This document shows, piece after piece, positions 40,137-47,408 of a stretch of 64,000 nt of DNA (within the stretch, counting starts at the first letter, position 1; every line of letters starts with the position of its first letter). Position numbers and translations under genes: made by a program. The notes beneath the pieces were generated by a model. It searched no databases. It saw only the letters and a program-made list of their open reading frames with translations, and was not told the origin of the DNA. The stretch covers positions 62,001 through 126,000 of the forward strand of contig JADJNA010000005.1 of NCBI GenBank assembly GCA_016709305.1, in the 5' to 3' direction. Origin of the DNA: Candidatus Villigracilis saccharophilus (GTDB taxonomy: Bacteria; Chloroflexota; Anaerolineae; Anaerolineales; Villigracilaceae).

Positions 40137-41057
40137 GCCCAACTGTTTGCGTTACATGCGCTGGGGCGGGGACGGCGAAGCCGTCCAACCAGAAAAATGC
40201 TTGACGCGAAGCGTGCCGCAATATCCTCGGCGTCAGGTGTGCCACGAAAGAGCGGGGCTCATTTTTGTCGGGTAAGGAAGTGGCATTGCTACCACTCCCT
40301 CCCCTCAGAACGGTACGTGCGACTTTCATCGCATACCGCTCAAGCATCTCAAAGGAACTCCTTGACAGGGAGACCCGCCAGCTCATTCCTGCGCTGACTT
40401 CACGATATTTGACCGGGGCCAACCAAACGTTTCCGTTTATGGGCGCACTAGCAGGTATAACCTGCCATCATCTGCTTTCCCATATGAAAGTTGTTTATCC
40501 GGTTTCCTCGTAACGAGACACCTGCTGGAAGTCTGCTCGTTTTCACGTCGGGCAAATTCTGAACCCGTATCGACGCCATTACAGCGTCGCCTTTGCTTCC
40601 TCCAGCATCCTTTACCCACTGCACCATCGGTTGGTCTTGCGACCGTCCTACCCAAAGGGGGCGCAATAGGCTTACCCTGTTTGGCTTGTTTACCAGAGTG
40701 GGTTAGGTTCCAACACTACGACGACGGTGCACCATCTGCGGCAGGGGAAGCGTGAACCCCTGCACCTGACCGCTCACCATTTTGGTTCAAGTGTATCAGC
40801 AGATTTCACTTGATCTAACTCACGCCGCTTAAATTGGTTCACATCTGTTAACCATACCTCTCAACCCTAGCCCGCTAACTGCCTTCCTGCTGGCAGAAAG
40901 TGATGCATTGTCCCAACAGCTTCACACCCTGCAATTACTCGCAACGCATGTGTCGGTAGGGTACTGATGGCAGAACATCAGGTTGAATCCGTACCTTTCG
41001 GATACGTTTCAACAGCTAAACAAGCGACTTTTCAGGTCGCACCACGCTTTGTTAGGC
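40137..41057 (-). other. attC-like site 3, split by a group II intron
   Basis: The left and right parts are 40137-40266 and 41043-41057. On the minus strand the site opens GCCTAACAAAGCGTG. It is interrupted by the intron at 41042-40267, resumes AAAAATGAGCCCCGCTC, then shows GCACACCTGACGCC, the block TGCGGCACGCTTCGCGTC, a GACGGC/GCCGTC hairpin, and closes GTTGGGC at 40143-40137. The opening core contains the TAA stop of the DUF998 gene. Both cores fit the attC consensus. Confidence 0.75.
40267..41042 (-). mobile_element. ORF-less group II intron inserted in an attC site
   Basis: A 776-nt element on the minus strand. The 5' end is GTGCGACC, matching the GUGYG consensus. Domain V is a 34-nt hairpin at 40341-40308 that begins GAGCGGTATGCGATG and ends GCACGTACCGTTC. 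It is the classical domain V with two compensated base pairs. Domain VI follows, with an unpaired A seven bases from the 3' end, which is AC. The loop of a stem CAGGGG...CCCCTG at 40757-40743 holds CACGCTT, complementary over seven bases to the last seven bases of the 5' exon (AAGCGTG): a clear EBS1-IBS1 pair. There is no room for a reverse transcriptase; only short spurious frames exist. Mobility would need a maturase from elsewhere. Confidence 0.88.
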
Positions 41058-41702
41058 AGTTTTTTTGCTATCACGTTTTGCACCCTCTGAAAACGATAGA
41101 TTTTTGGTGCGCTGAATGAGAAAGTAAGAGCCTACACTGATCGGCACGAAAAAAACTAGTACTGCAATTCTCTGAAGAAGTCCTTGATAACCTTGTGTAT
41201 TAATGCCAGATACCCCACTCATAATTGGAATTAAGGCAAGGAATAAGAGATTTGTGATGATCAGGTATATTTTTATGGGTCTGGCATTACTGCGATTCCA
41301 TAGCGCAAAAGTCAAAAGAATGGGAAAGAGAAAAATACCCACTGCAAAGGGATTGGAGCCATGTCTTGCGTCTGGCATTGGGAAAAATCCAGCCCATAAA
41401 CTCCCGATCCCATTCAGAAGAACGGCAAGAGAGGTTAGCCATGCTAAAAACGGATTGGTGCCAAGATGCTGGAGGGCAAGTAGAAATCCAATCGCGGCAA
41501 TAATCGTTACATTCCCTGTAATGATTGCTCCGATATTGAAGATCGCTGGATAAATAGCCAGATCTGATCCGAGTAAACTTGCTTCCATGCTCAAAAAACT
41601 GTAACCTGGGAAAAATGGTGCAGCAAGGAGTTGAGTACCAAAATAGAGAATTGGAACCACAATCCCGCTCCCAAGCGCAAACACTAAAATTTTTTCTTTC
41701 AT
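41052..41702 (-). CDS. DUF998-type membrane protein (cassette gene)
   Basis: 216 residues from the ATG at 41702. About six transmembrane helices. The family pattern is visible: PGYSFLSMEASLLG after the first helix, GIGSLWAGFFPMPDARHG in the middle, and a C-terminal hydrophobic pair. Function unknown for the family. Its TAA stop lies inside the opening core of attC-like site 3, a tight cassette arrangement. It begins 34 bases after the closing core of site 4. Confidence 0.82.
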   Translation of the reverse strand: MKEKILVFALGSGIVVPILYFGTQLLAAPFFPGYSFLSMEASLLGSDLAIYPAIFNIGAIITGNVTIIAAIGFLLALQHLGTNPFLAWLTSLAVLLNGIGSLWAGFFPMPDARHGSNPFAVGIFLFPILLTFALWNRSNARPIKIYLIITNLLFLALIPIMSGVSGINTQGYQGLLQRIAVLVFFVPISVGSYFLIQRTKNLSFSEGAKRDSKKTA

Positions 41703-41735
41703 TGTTTTTTCTGAAAATCCTTTATGGAAACAACT

Positions 41736-41881
41736 GACTAACAGTTTGCGGTACTGGCTTGTGGGCGGGACGCTGATTCTCTCGACGGGCAGAAAAATGT
41801 TCGGGACACTGAAAATGCATGAAAAGCCGCACAGTACCCACAAGTCCAGTGCACCAAGAAAGAGCGGGGCTCATTTTTCAC
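41736..41881 (-). other. attC-like site 4 (right part), abutting the IS110 element
   Basis: On the minus strand this part reads GTGAAAAATGAGCCCCGC TC TTTCTTGG, then TGCACTGGACTTGTGGG and closes near GTTAGTC (one mismatch to GTTRRRY). The 20-base block AAAAATGAGCCCCGCTCTTT is identical to the 3' exon of the group II intron at site 3. The opening core is not here; a possible degenerate partner lies beyond the IS110 element at 43522-43536. Confidence 0.55.
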
Positions 41882-43530
41882 GCCAGAAACCGTCCAGTCG
41901 ATTTTCAAAAGTATACTCCCAAAAGACAGAGCAACAAGCCGTACAAAGCAATGGCGACTCGCAATTGTTGTGGTCCCGAGGTGCACCGTGGTTGCCGGTC
42001 CAATTGATTTATACACTGGTGGCGAGGGGAGCAAAGACCCCGATGAGGAAGCTAATCTCAGAAATGACCGGGCTCTGTCATATTCGAGAAAGGAGTGAGG
42101 CATAAGAAAAAAAGTAAACGCACAAAGGGGATCGAGGAAGCACGACCATTTGAAGGAATGAGCAAAGTGAATCTAAATGCCGCAGGGGTGGATATTGGCG
42201 CAACAGAGATCGTGGCGTGTGTGTCTGGGAGCGACGAAATACAACTGGTGAAAGGGTTTGGAAACTACACAATAGATCTGAAGTCAATTGCGCAATGGTT
42301 CCATGCACACAAGATCAAGACCGTGGCGATGGAAAGTACGGGCGTGTATTGGATCCCGCTCTTTGAAGAACTGGAAAGTCAGGGTTTTGAATGCTTGTTA
42401 ATTAGTTCACGGTCACTGCGCAAAGTTGCGGGGCAGAAGACAGATGTGGAAGATGCACAGTGGATCCAAACCCTGCACAGTTACGGACTACTAAAAGGCT
42501 CATTCCGACCACAGGGCGATCTAGTCGCCTTGCGCACATTACTAAGACATCGGTCACAACTGTTGGAACATCGTGCTCCGCACATCTTGCATATTCAAAA
42601 AGCATTGCTGCAAATGAACATTCAACTGACACAGGCGGTCACGGATGTGATGGGCGTGACGGGACAGAAGATCATCCGTGCGATTGTTGCTGGTGAAAGG
42701 AATCCGGAGCAACTGGCAATCATGCGCGAGCCGGGCTGCAAGCACAGCGTGGAAGAGATCGAAAAAGCACTGACGGGGACATGGCGCGCCGAGCATCAAT
42801 ACGTGTTAAAGCAAAGTCTGGAGATCTATGATTTTTACTCGGAGCAGATCACAGCCTGTAATGCTGAAATAGAAAAGCACTATGCGCTGACGCGCCCCAA
42901 TTGGGAGCAGGGTGAACTTGCAGCATGGAAAGCGAAGAAGAACAACTCGCACAGCAAGAACGCGCCGCAGAATCAGGAAGAAATCCGCAAGCACCTAAAG
43001 CGCATTAGCGGGGTGGATATAAGCGTCGTGTATGGCTTTGGGGTATCCCTTGCACAAACAGTCATCATGGAAGTGGGGACCGATATGCGTGCCTTTCGCG
43101 ACGACAAGCATTTCTGTTCGTGGTTAGGGTTGGCACCCAAACACGATATCACCGGCGGCAAGGTGTTGAGCAACAGAACGATCAAGACCAAGAATCGTGC
43201 GGGGCAGGCATTTCGTATGGCGGCGCAATCGGTGAAGCAGGCAGATAATCCCTTTGGCATGCTCTATCGGCGGCTGCGGACCAGATTGGGACCTTCCCAG
43301 GCAACCGTGGCGACAGCACACGCGATCGCGCGGGTGGTCTACAAGATGCTGAAAAACAAGGTGGAGTTTGACCCCCTGAGTGTGAACGAATATCAGGCGA
43401 AGTATGAAGAGCAGCAGATCAAGTATATGAAGAAGCGGGCAGCCAGGTTCGGCTATCAATTGATTCCAACCTAAAGACCGGAACAGCTCACACTTGAACC
43501 GGTGTCTGCATGACAGACATCCGCTTTGCG
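41882..43530 (+). mobile_element. IS110-family insertion sequence (approximate ends)
   Basis: A single DEDD transposase gene is flanked by about 210 bases of non-coding sequence on the left and about 55 on the right. IS110 elements lack conventional terminal repeats, so the ends are set by where attC-like sequence stops (left) and resumes (right, CGCTTTGCGTTTAAT at 43522-43536). IS110 family members encode a bridge RNA in a non-coding end. The longer left end would be its place in the IS110 subgroup. A TGTCTG...CAGACA hairpin lies at the right end (43504-43520). Confidence 0.65.
42095..43474 (+). CDS. IS110-family transposase (bridge-RNA-guided recombinase)
   Basis: 459 residues if started at the GTG at 42095; an ATG at 42158 is an alternative, since the GGAG upstream of GTG is very close. 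The N-terminal RuvC-like domain shows the DEDD residues: GVDIGATEIVACV, VAMESTGVYWIPL and KTDVEDAQWIQTL. A coiled middle follows, and the C-terminal Tnp domain contains RISGVDISVVYGFG and HFCSWLGLAPKHDITGG with the catalytic Ser at about residue 341. The reading frame is intact, so the element may still be active. Confidence 0.93.
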   Translation: MRHKKKSKRTKGIEEARPFEGMSKVNLNAAGVDIGATEIVACVSGSDEIQLVKGFGNYTIDLKSIAQWFHAHKIKTVAMESTGVYWIPLFEELESQGFECLLISSRSLRKVAGQKTDVEDAQWIQTLHSYGLLKGSFRPQGDLVALRTLLRHRSQLLEHRAPHILHIQKALLQMNIQLTQAVTDVMGVTGQKIIRAIVAGERNPEQLAIMREPGCKHSVEEIEKALTGTWRAEHQYVLKQSLEIYDFYSEQITACNAEIEKHYALTRPNWEQGELAAWKAKKNNSHSKNAPQNQEEIRKHLKRISGVDISVVYGFGVSLAQTVIMEVGTDMRAFRDDKHFCSWLGLAPKHDITGGKVLSNRTIKTKNRAGQAFRMAAQSVKQADNPFGMLYRRLRTRLGPSQATVATAHAIARVVYKMLKNKVEFDPLSVNEYQAKYEEQQIKYMKKRAARFGYQLIPT

Positions 43531-43860
43531 TTTAATCGTCCTTCAAATTTCCTGCATTCCCCATGTAAAAGTTGAAGATTCGTATCGTTCCCAAAATGAA
43601 AGCGTCCCAAATACCTTCATCTGGGACGCTCACATGAGAACGGTTTCTGAGGACGCGGTGTTGGCACGCTTTTGACTTACAAGACTCGCTGCCTAAAAAA
43701 GATAGTGCCGTATATTGACAAGATTTTTGTAAACAAACTTAAATTTTGCAACTTATGAAAATCACGATTATTGAAACGCTGAAAATCAAAAACCTTTGTA
43801 AACTGTGACCTTAATCAAAAAATTGAAGCCTGACTAAAATCTCTAGCCAAATTAATCGAG
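43531..43860. other. gene-free AT-rich stretch with one hairpin
   Basis: No gene is visible. At 43601-43630 a 9-bp perfect inverted repeat (AGCGTCCCA and TGGGACGCT) forms a hairpin without a T-run. GTGTTGGCACGC near 43660 has an inverted partner GCGTGCCAACA at 44279-44289, on the other side of the DUF2834 gene. These may be remnants of cassette ends. Confidence 0.4.
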
Positions 43861-44178
43861 TTATTCATTTTTTGAGATTTCACGAAGGTATAAATACAGA
43901 GGTAATCCAAGCGAAACTCCGACTGTCAATGTGCCGATAATAGTTAACCACCAGTATTGAACTTTTCTCTTTTGAGAGTCGCTGTAAATAAAGACAAAAA
44001 GGGCGACTGCCGAAACAATAACATCTAACCAGCCAAACGAAGCAACAGGAGAAGATGCTATTTCATTTACAAGCAATGGAACATTCAAACCATTTTCCAT
44101 CACCCAGGGAATAAATGAAGCATAAGGAATAATTATTCCGAGCAAGCAAAGAACGAGATAGACGTTCTTGATTTTCAT
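43861..44178 (-). CDS. DUF2834 membrane protein (probable cassette gene)
   Basis: 105 residues from MKIKNVYLVLCLLG at 44178 (GGGAG nine bases upstream). Three transmembrane helices, and the family signature VSLGLPLYLYLREI at the C-terminus together with GIIIPYASFIPWVMENGLN near the start identify DUF2834. Function unknown. It is AT-rich and in the orientation of the cassette genes; inverted 11-base repeats flank it, but a canonical attC is not clear. Confidence 0.78.
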   Translation of the reverse strand: MKIKNVYLVLCLLGIIIPYASFIPWVMENGLNVPLLVNEIASSPVASFGWLDVIVSAVALFVFIYSDSQKRKVQYWWLTIIGTLTVGVSLGLPLYLYLREISKNE

Positions 44179-44333
44179 AGACAAACTCTCCCGAATAAAT
44201 GGATTGCTGAATGTTACTTCTGTAAAAATCGCTTGAAGGTTGAAGGCTTGCAATTCATTACTTTATTATACAAGGGGCGTGCCAACAATTGTTTCAGCCG
44301 CCATTATAACTTCTAACAAGTTATAGACTGCCA

Positions 44334-44441
44334 CAGCCTAAACACCTAAATTAATAGAGGTGTTTAGGCTGTGTAAGATTAGACTAATAAGCTATGGATT
44401 GTTACAATCTAAATGCCAAAATTAATAGAGGCATTGGGCTG
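44334..44441. repeat. tandem pair of related hairpins with identical loops
   Basis: Hairpin one has a perfect 14-bp stem (CAGCCTAAACACCT and complement) around AAATTAATAG at 44334-44371. Hairpin two at 44407-44441 is a diverged copy (CTAAATGCC...GGCATTGGG) with the same AAATTAATAGAG loop. Neither has a T-run on the gene side, so they are not clear terminators. They fill most of the gap between the DUF2834 and glycosyltransferase genes. Confidence 0.6.
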
Positions 44442-44496
44442 CAATGGATTAGGAAGAGGTGAGGAGTGATTTGCGCCTAAATCCCCCTCTATAGTG

Positions 44497-45180
44497 TTAG
44501 TCCACAAACCGATACTTGATCAAAGTCCACACCGCCTCGAAGGCATCATGTAGTTTGATCTTCTTTCCCTGTGTGTAATCGCGCGGATTAAAGGTGATCG
44601 GCACTTCAAAAATTCGGAATTTGCGCTTGAGGATCTTGGCGGTGAACTCTGGTTCAAAGTCAAAACTGTTGGCGTGCAGCACCATGCCATTCAAGACCTC
44701 GCGGCGGAAAACCTTGTAGCCGGTTTCCATGTCTGTCAGGATGGTGTTGTAGAGGATGTTGGTCATCAGCGTCAGCATCTGATTGGCGACCAGGTGCCAG
44801 AACATCGTCACGCGGTGCGCGCGCCCTAAAAAGCGCGAGCCATAGACCACATCCGCCAGACCCTCTTCGATGGGTTGGAGCAAAATAGGAAAATCGCGCG
44901 GATCATATTCCAGGTCGGCGTCCTGGATCAGGAGCACGTCTCCCGTTGCCGCCGCCATGCCGGTCCGTACCGCCGCGCCTTTGCCTTTGTTCTTCTCATG
45001 CAGGATGACGCGCAGGCTGTTCTTTCCATCCAGGGTTGCCAGGACATCACGCGTGCCGTCTTTCGAACCATCATCCACGACCACGATCTCATGGACAAGG
45101 TTGGTCTCGTACACACGCTTTAAGATGACTTGAATGCTCTCAACTTCGTTGTAAACGGGGATAATGACGGATAGTTTCAT
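44497..45180 (-). CDS. family 2 glycosyltransferase (dolichyl-phosphate mannose synthase-like)
   Basis: About 227 residues from MKLSVIIPVYNEVESI at 45180. GT-A fold motifs: VVDDGSKDGTRDVL, DADLEYDPRDFP (the DxD equivalent), VVYGSRFLGR and the ETGYKVFRREVL acceptor loop. There are no C-terminal membrane helices, so it is of the soluble DPM1-like type, transferring a sugar from a nucleotide donor to a polyprenyl phosphate. It is monocistronic; the divergent AAA gene starts about 110 bases away. Confidence 0.9.
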   Translation of the reverse strand: MKLSVIIPVYNEVESIQVILKRVYETNLVHEIVVVDDGSKDGTRDVLATLDGKNSLRVILHEKNKGKGAAVRTGMAAATGDVLLIQDADLEYDPRDFPILLQPIEEGLADVVYGSRFLGRAHRVTMFWHLVANQMLTLMTNILYNTILTDMETGYKVFRREVLNGMVLHANSFDFEPEFTAKILKRKFRIFEVPITFNPRDYTQGKKIKLHDAFEAVWTLIKYRFVD

Positions 45181-45289
45181 AGAAAATCGATTATAAACGA
45201 AAAGAAGTATAATCAAATTCCGACTTGAATTTATTCACGGCGTCGTTTTTTAAACAAAAACCTTCTCAAACACCGGATGGACGACATCT

Positions 45290-46624
45290 ATGACTCGACA
45301 ACCAGGTAAAGTTTCAGCACCGCTTACAGGTGGATTTTCTCCGCCGCAGATCAATAGCCTTGAAGATACAGGTCTTTCCCCGCTTTGGCTGCAAGACCTG
45401 ATCCTTAAAGTCTTATATTTCCGCGGTTACATGACCGGTTTCAAGATCTCGGAAGAGATCACCCTGCCGCTTGCCGGTGTTACAGATCAATTGCTCGCTT
45501 CCTTAAAAACGGAAAAGTTCATCGAGGTGAAATCATCGCAGGGCGGTTTGGGCGAAGGCGCTTACACCTACGGGATCACCAGCGCGGGCATCCTGCGCGC
45601 CCGTGAAGCCATGGAACGCAGTCAATATGCCGGCCCCGCTCCGGTCCCGTTCGAAGTCTATAACGAAGCCATCCGCCGCCAGAAGAGCGGACGATTGACC
45701 GTGACCACCCGTTCCATGCGTCAGATCCTCTCGCAAATGGTCATCTCTGAATCCACTTTTCAAAGGCTGGGTCCCGCGCTGAATTCGGGTTCTTCCATTT
45801 TTATGTATGGTCCGCCCGGAAACGGAAAAACCAGCATTGCGCGCGCATTTGGAAATCTGGTCTTGAGCCAAAGCATGTACATCCCGTACGCGTTGTACCT
45901 GGATGGACAGGTCATCAAAGTATATGACGCCGTCAGTCATAGCCTCGCGCCAGACAGCGATCAGGCCAATGGCGCATCGAGTACCGGTAATTTGCGGACC
46001 AACATGCGCCGTGATCCGCGCTGGTTGAAGATCCGCAGGCCCTTCATTGTGGTCGGCGGCGAATTAACCCTCGAAGGACTCGATCTGGTTTTTGACGACA
46101 CCACCAAATTTTACGAAGCGCCGTTCCAGGTCAAAGCCAATGGCGGTATTTTATTGATCGACGATTTTGGCCGCCAACAGGTGCGTCCGCGCGACCTGCT
46201 CAACCGCTGGATTGTTCCGCTCGAGAACCGCGTTGATTATTTGCGTTTGCACACCGGCCGCAAGGTGGAAGTGCCATTCGATGTGTTGGTTGTTTTTTCC
46301 ACGAACCTGCCTCCCAAAGATCTGGTCGACGAAGCCTTCCTGCGCCGCTTGCGTCACAAGATCGAGATCGGCGACCCCACTTTTGAGGAATATCGCGAGA
46401 TCTTCAAACGCGTCGCCCAGGATAAACGCGTTGAATATGTGGACCAGGGCCTCGCTTATCTATTGCAGGAATGGTACATCAAGCCCAACCGCAAATTGCG
46501 CGCTTCGCATCCGCGTGATCTATGCGACCAGATCATTGACATCTCATCCTATCTCGCTGTTCCCGCGACCATGTCCCGCGAAATGATCGATCAAGCCTGC
46601 GCGGCGTTTTTTGTGGATATCTAA
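45290..46624 (+). CDS. AAA+ ATPase with N-terminal winged-helix-like region
   Basis: 444 residues. Residues about 35-110 (LILKVLYFRGYMTGFKISEEI ... TYGITSAGILRAREAME) look like a winged helix. Then the AAA module: Walker A MYGPPGNGKTSIARAF at about 183, Walker B GGILLIDDFGRQQ at about 285, sensor FSTNLPPKDLVDEAFLRRL, and a C-terminal lid. It resembles ATPases that remodel other complexes, but no client is evident. The GDPD gene follows 31 bases downstream, so they may be co-transcribed. The precise role is unknown. Confidence 0.8.
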   Translation: MTRQPGKVSAPLTGGFSPPQINSLEDTGLSPLWLQDLILKVLYFRGYMTGFKISEEITLPLAGVTDQLLASLKTEKFIEVKSSQGGLGEGAYTYGITSAGILRAREAMERSQYAGPAPVPFEVYNEAIRRQKSGRLTVTTRSMRQILSQMVISESTFQRLGPALNSGSSIFMYGPPGNGKTSIARAFGNLVLSQSMYIPYALYLDGQVIKVYDAVSHSLAPDSDQANGASSTGNLRTNMRRDPRWLKIRRPFIVVGGELTLEGLDLVFDDTTKFYEAPFQVKANGGILLIDDFGRQQVRPRDLLNRWIVPLENRVDYLRLHTGRKVEVPFDVLVVFSTNLPPKDLVDEAFLRRLRHKIEIGDPTFEEYREIFKRVAQDKRVEYVDQGLAYLLQEWYIKPNRKLRASHPRDLCDQIIDISSYLAVPATMSREMIDQACAAFFVDI

Positions 46625-46655
46625 ACCCTTCAGACCTACCCCGAGCCTGCCACCG

Positions 46656-47408
46656 ATGTTTGAAAATTTTCCCCACCCCATCATACTCGCGCACCGTGGT
46701 GACCTTGCCCACGCGCCGGAGAACACCCTCGCATCCTTTTCCCAAGCCCTGCAAAAAGGTGCGGACGGTGTCGAACTGGATGCCAAATTAACCTCCGATG
46801 GCCATGTGATCGTGATCCACGATACAACTGTGGACCGCACTACAAACGGCAAGGGCCGCATCCCAACGCATTCCCTCGAGTCGATCCGCCAGCTGGACGC
46901 GGGCGCGTGGTTCGATGAAAAGTTTCGCGGTGAGAAGGTCCCATTGCTGGCGGAAGTGTTCGAACTGATCGGCAGGGATAAACTGATCAACATTGAATTG
47001 ACCAATTACGCCACCCCGCGCGACGGATTGGTGGTGAAGGTATGTGAGTTGATCAAACGCCATAACAACCAAAAACAGATCATATTCTCGTCTTTCTTTC
47101 CTGCCAACTTAAAGATCGCAGCGCAGAGTCTGCCTGAAGTTCCGCGCGGCTTGCTCGCCATGCCGGGGTTGATGGGCATCTGGGCGCGTTCCTTTGGTTT
47201 CATGTTTGGCGAATATCAGGCACTGCATCCCCATATTTCCAGCGTCAACAAGCAGCAGGTTCTGCGTGTGCATCGCATCCATCGCCGCGTGCATGTGTGG
47301 ACGGCGAACACCCCCGCGCAGATCGAGCAACTTAAAGAGTGGGGCGTGGATGGCATCTTCACTGACGATCCGCAGACAGCAGTACGCGCACTCGGGAGGG
47401 CAGGGTGA
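46656..47408 (+). CDS. glycerophosphodiester phosphodiesterase
   Basis: 250 residues from MFENFPHPI. It is a complete GDPD barrel: ILAHRGDLAHAPENTLASF with the catalytic HRG...PEN, DGVELDAKLTSDGHVIVIHD with the metal Glu/Asp and second catalytic His, and the C-terminal VHVWTANTPAQIEQL ... GIFTDDP. It hydrolyses glycerophosphodiesters to glycerol-3-phosphate and an alcohol. No signal peptide, so cytoplasmic. It overlaps the next gene by four bases (GTGA). Confidence 0.93.
   Translation: MFENFPHPIILAHRGDLAHAPENTLASFSQALQKGADGVELDAKLTSDGHVIVIHDTTVDRTTNGKGRIPTHSLESIRQLDAGAWFDEKFRGEKVPLLAEVFELIGRDKLINIELTNYATPRDGLVVKVCELIKRHNNQKQIIFSSFFPANLKIAAQSLPEVPRGLLAMPGLMGIWARSFGFMFGEYQALHPHISSVNKQQVLRVHRIHRRVHVWTANTPAQIEQLKEWGVDGIFTDDPQTAVRALGRAG

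Noticed and set aside
40084..40422. Minus-strand frame covering the intron end and attC-like site 3
   Set aside because: Its translation is explained by domain V, domain VI and attC repeats; a similar stretch appears at site 4 only because the DNA block is shared.
40448..40666. Short minus-strand frames inside the group II intron
   Set aside because: They are only about 70 codons, show no reverse-transcriptase motif, and coincide with structured intron RNA.
33832..44500. Integron integrase gene
   Set aside because: No tyrosine recombinase with the integron-specific insert was seen anywhere in the window; the array is therefore described as lacking its integrase.
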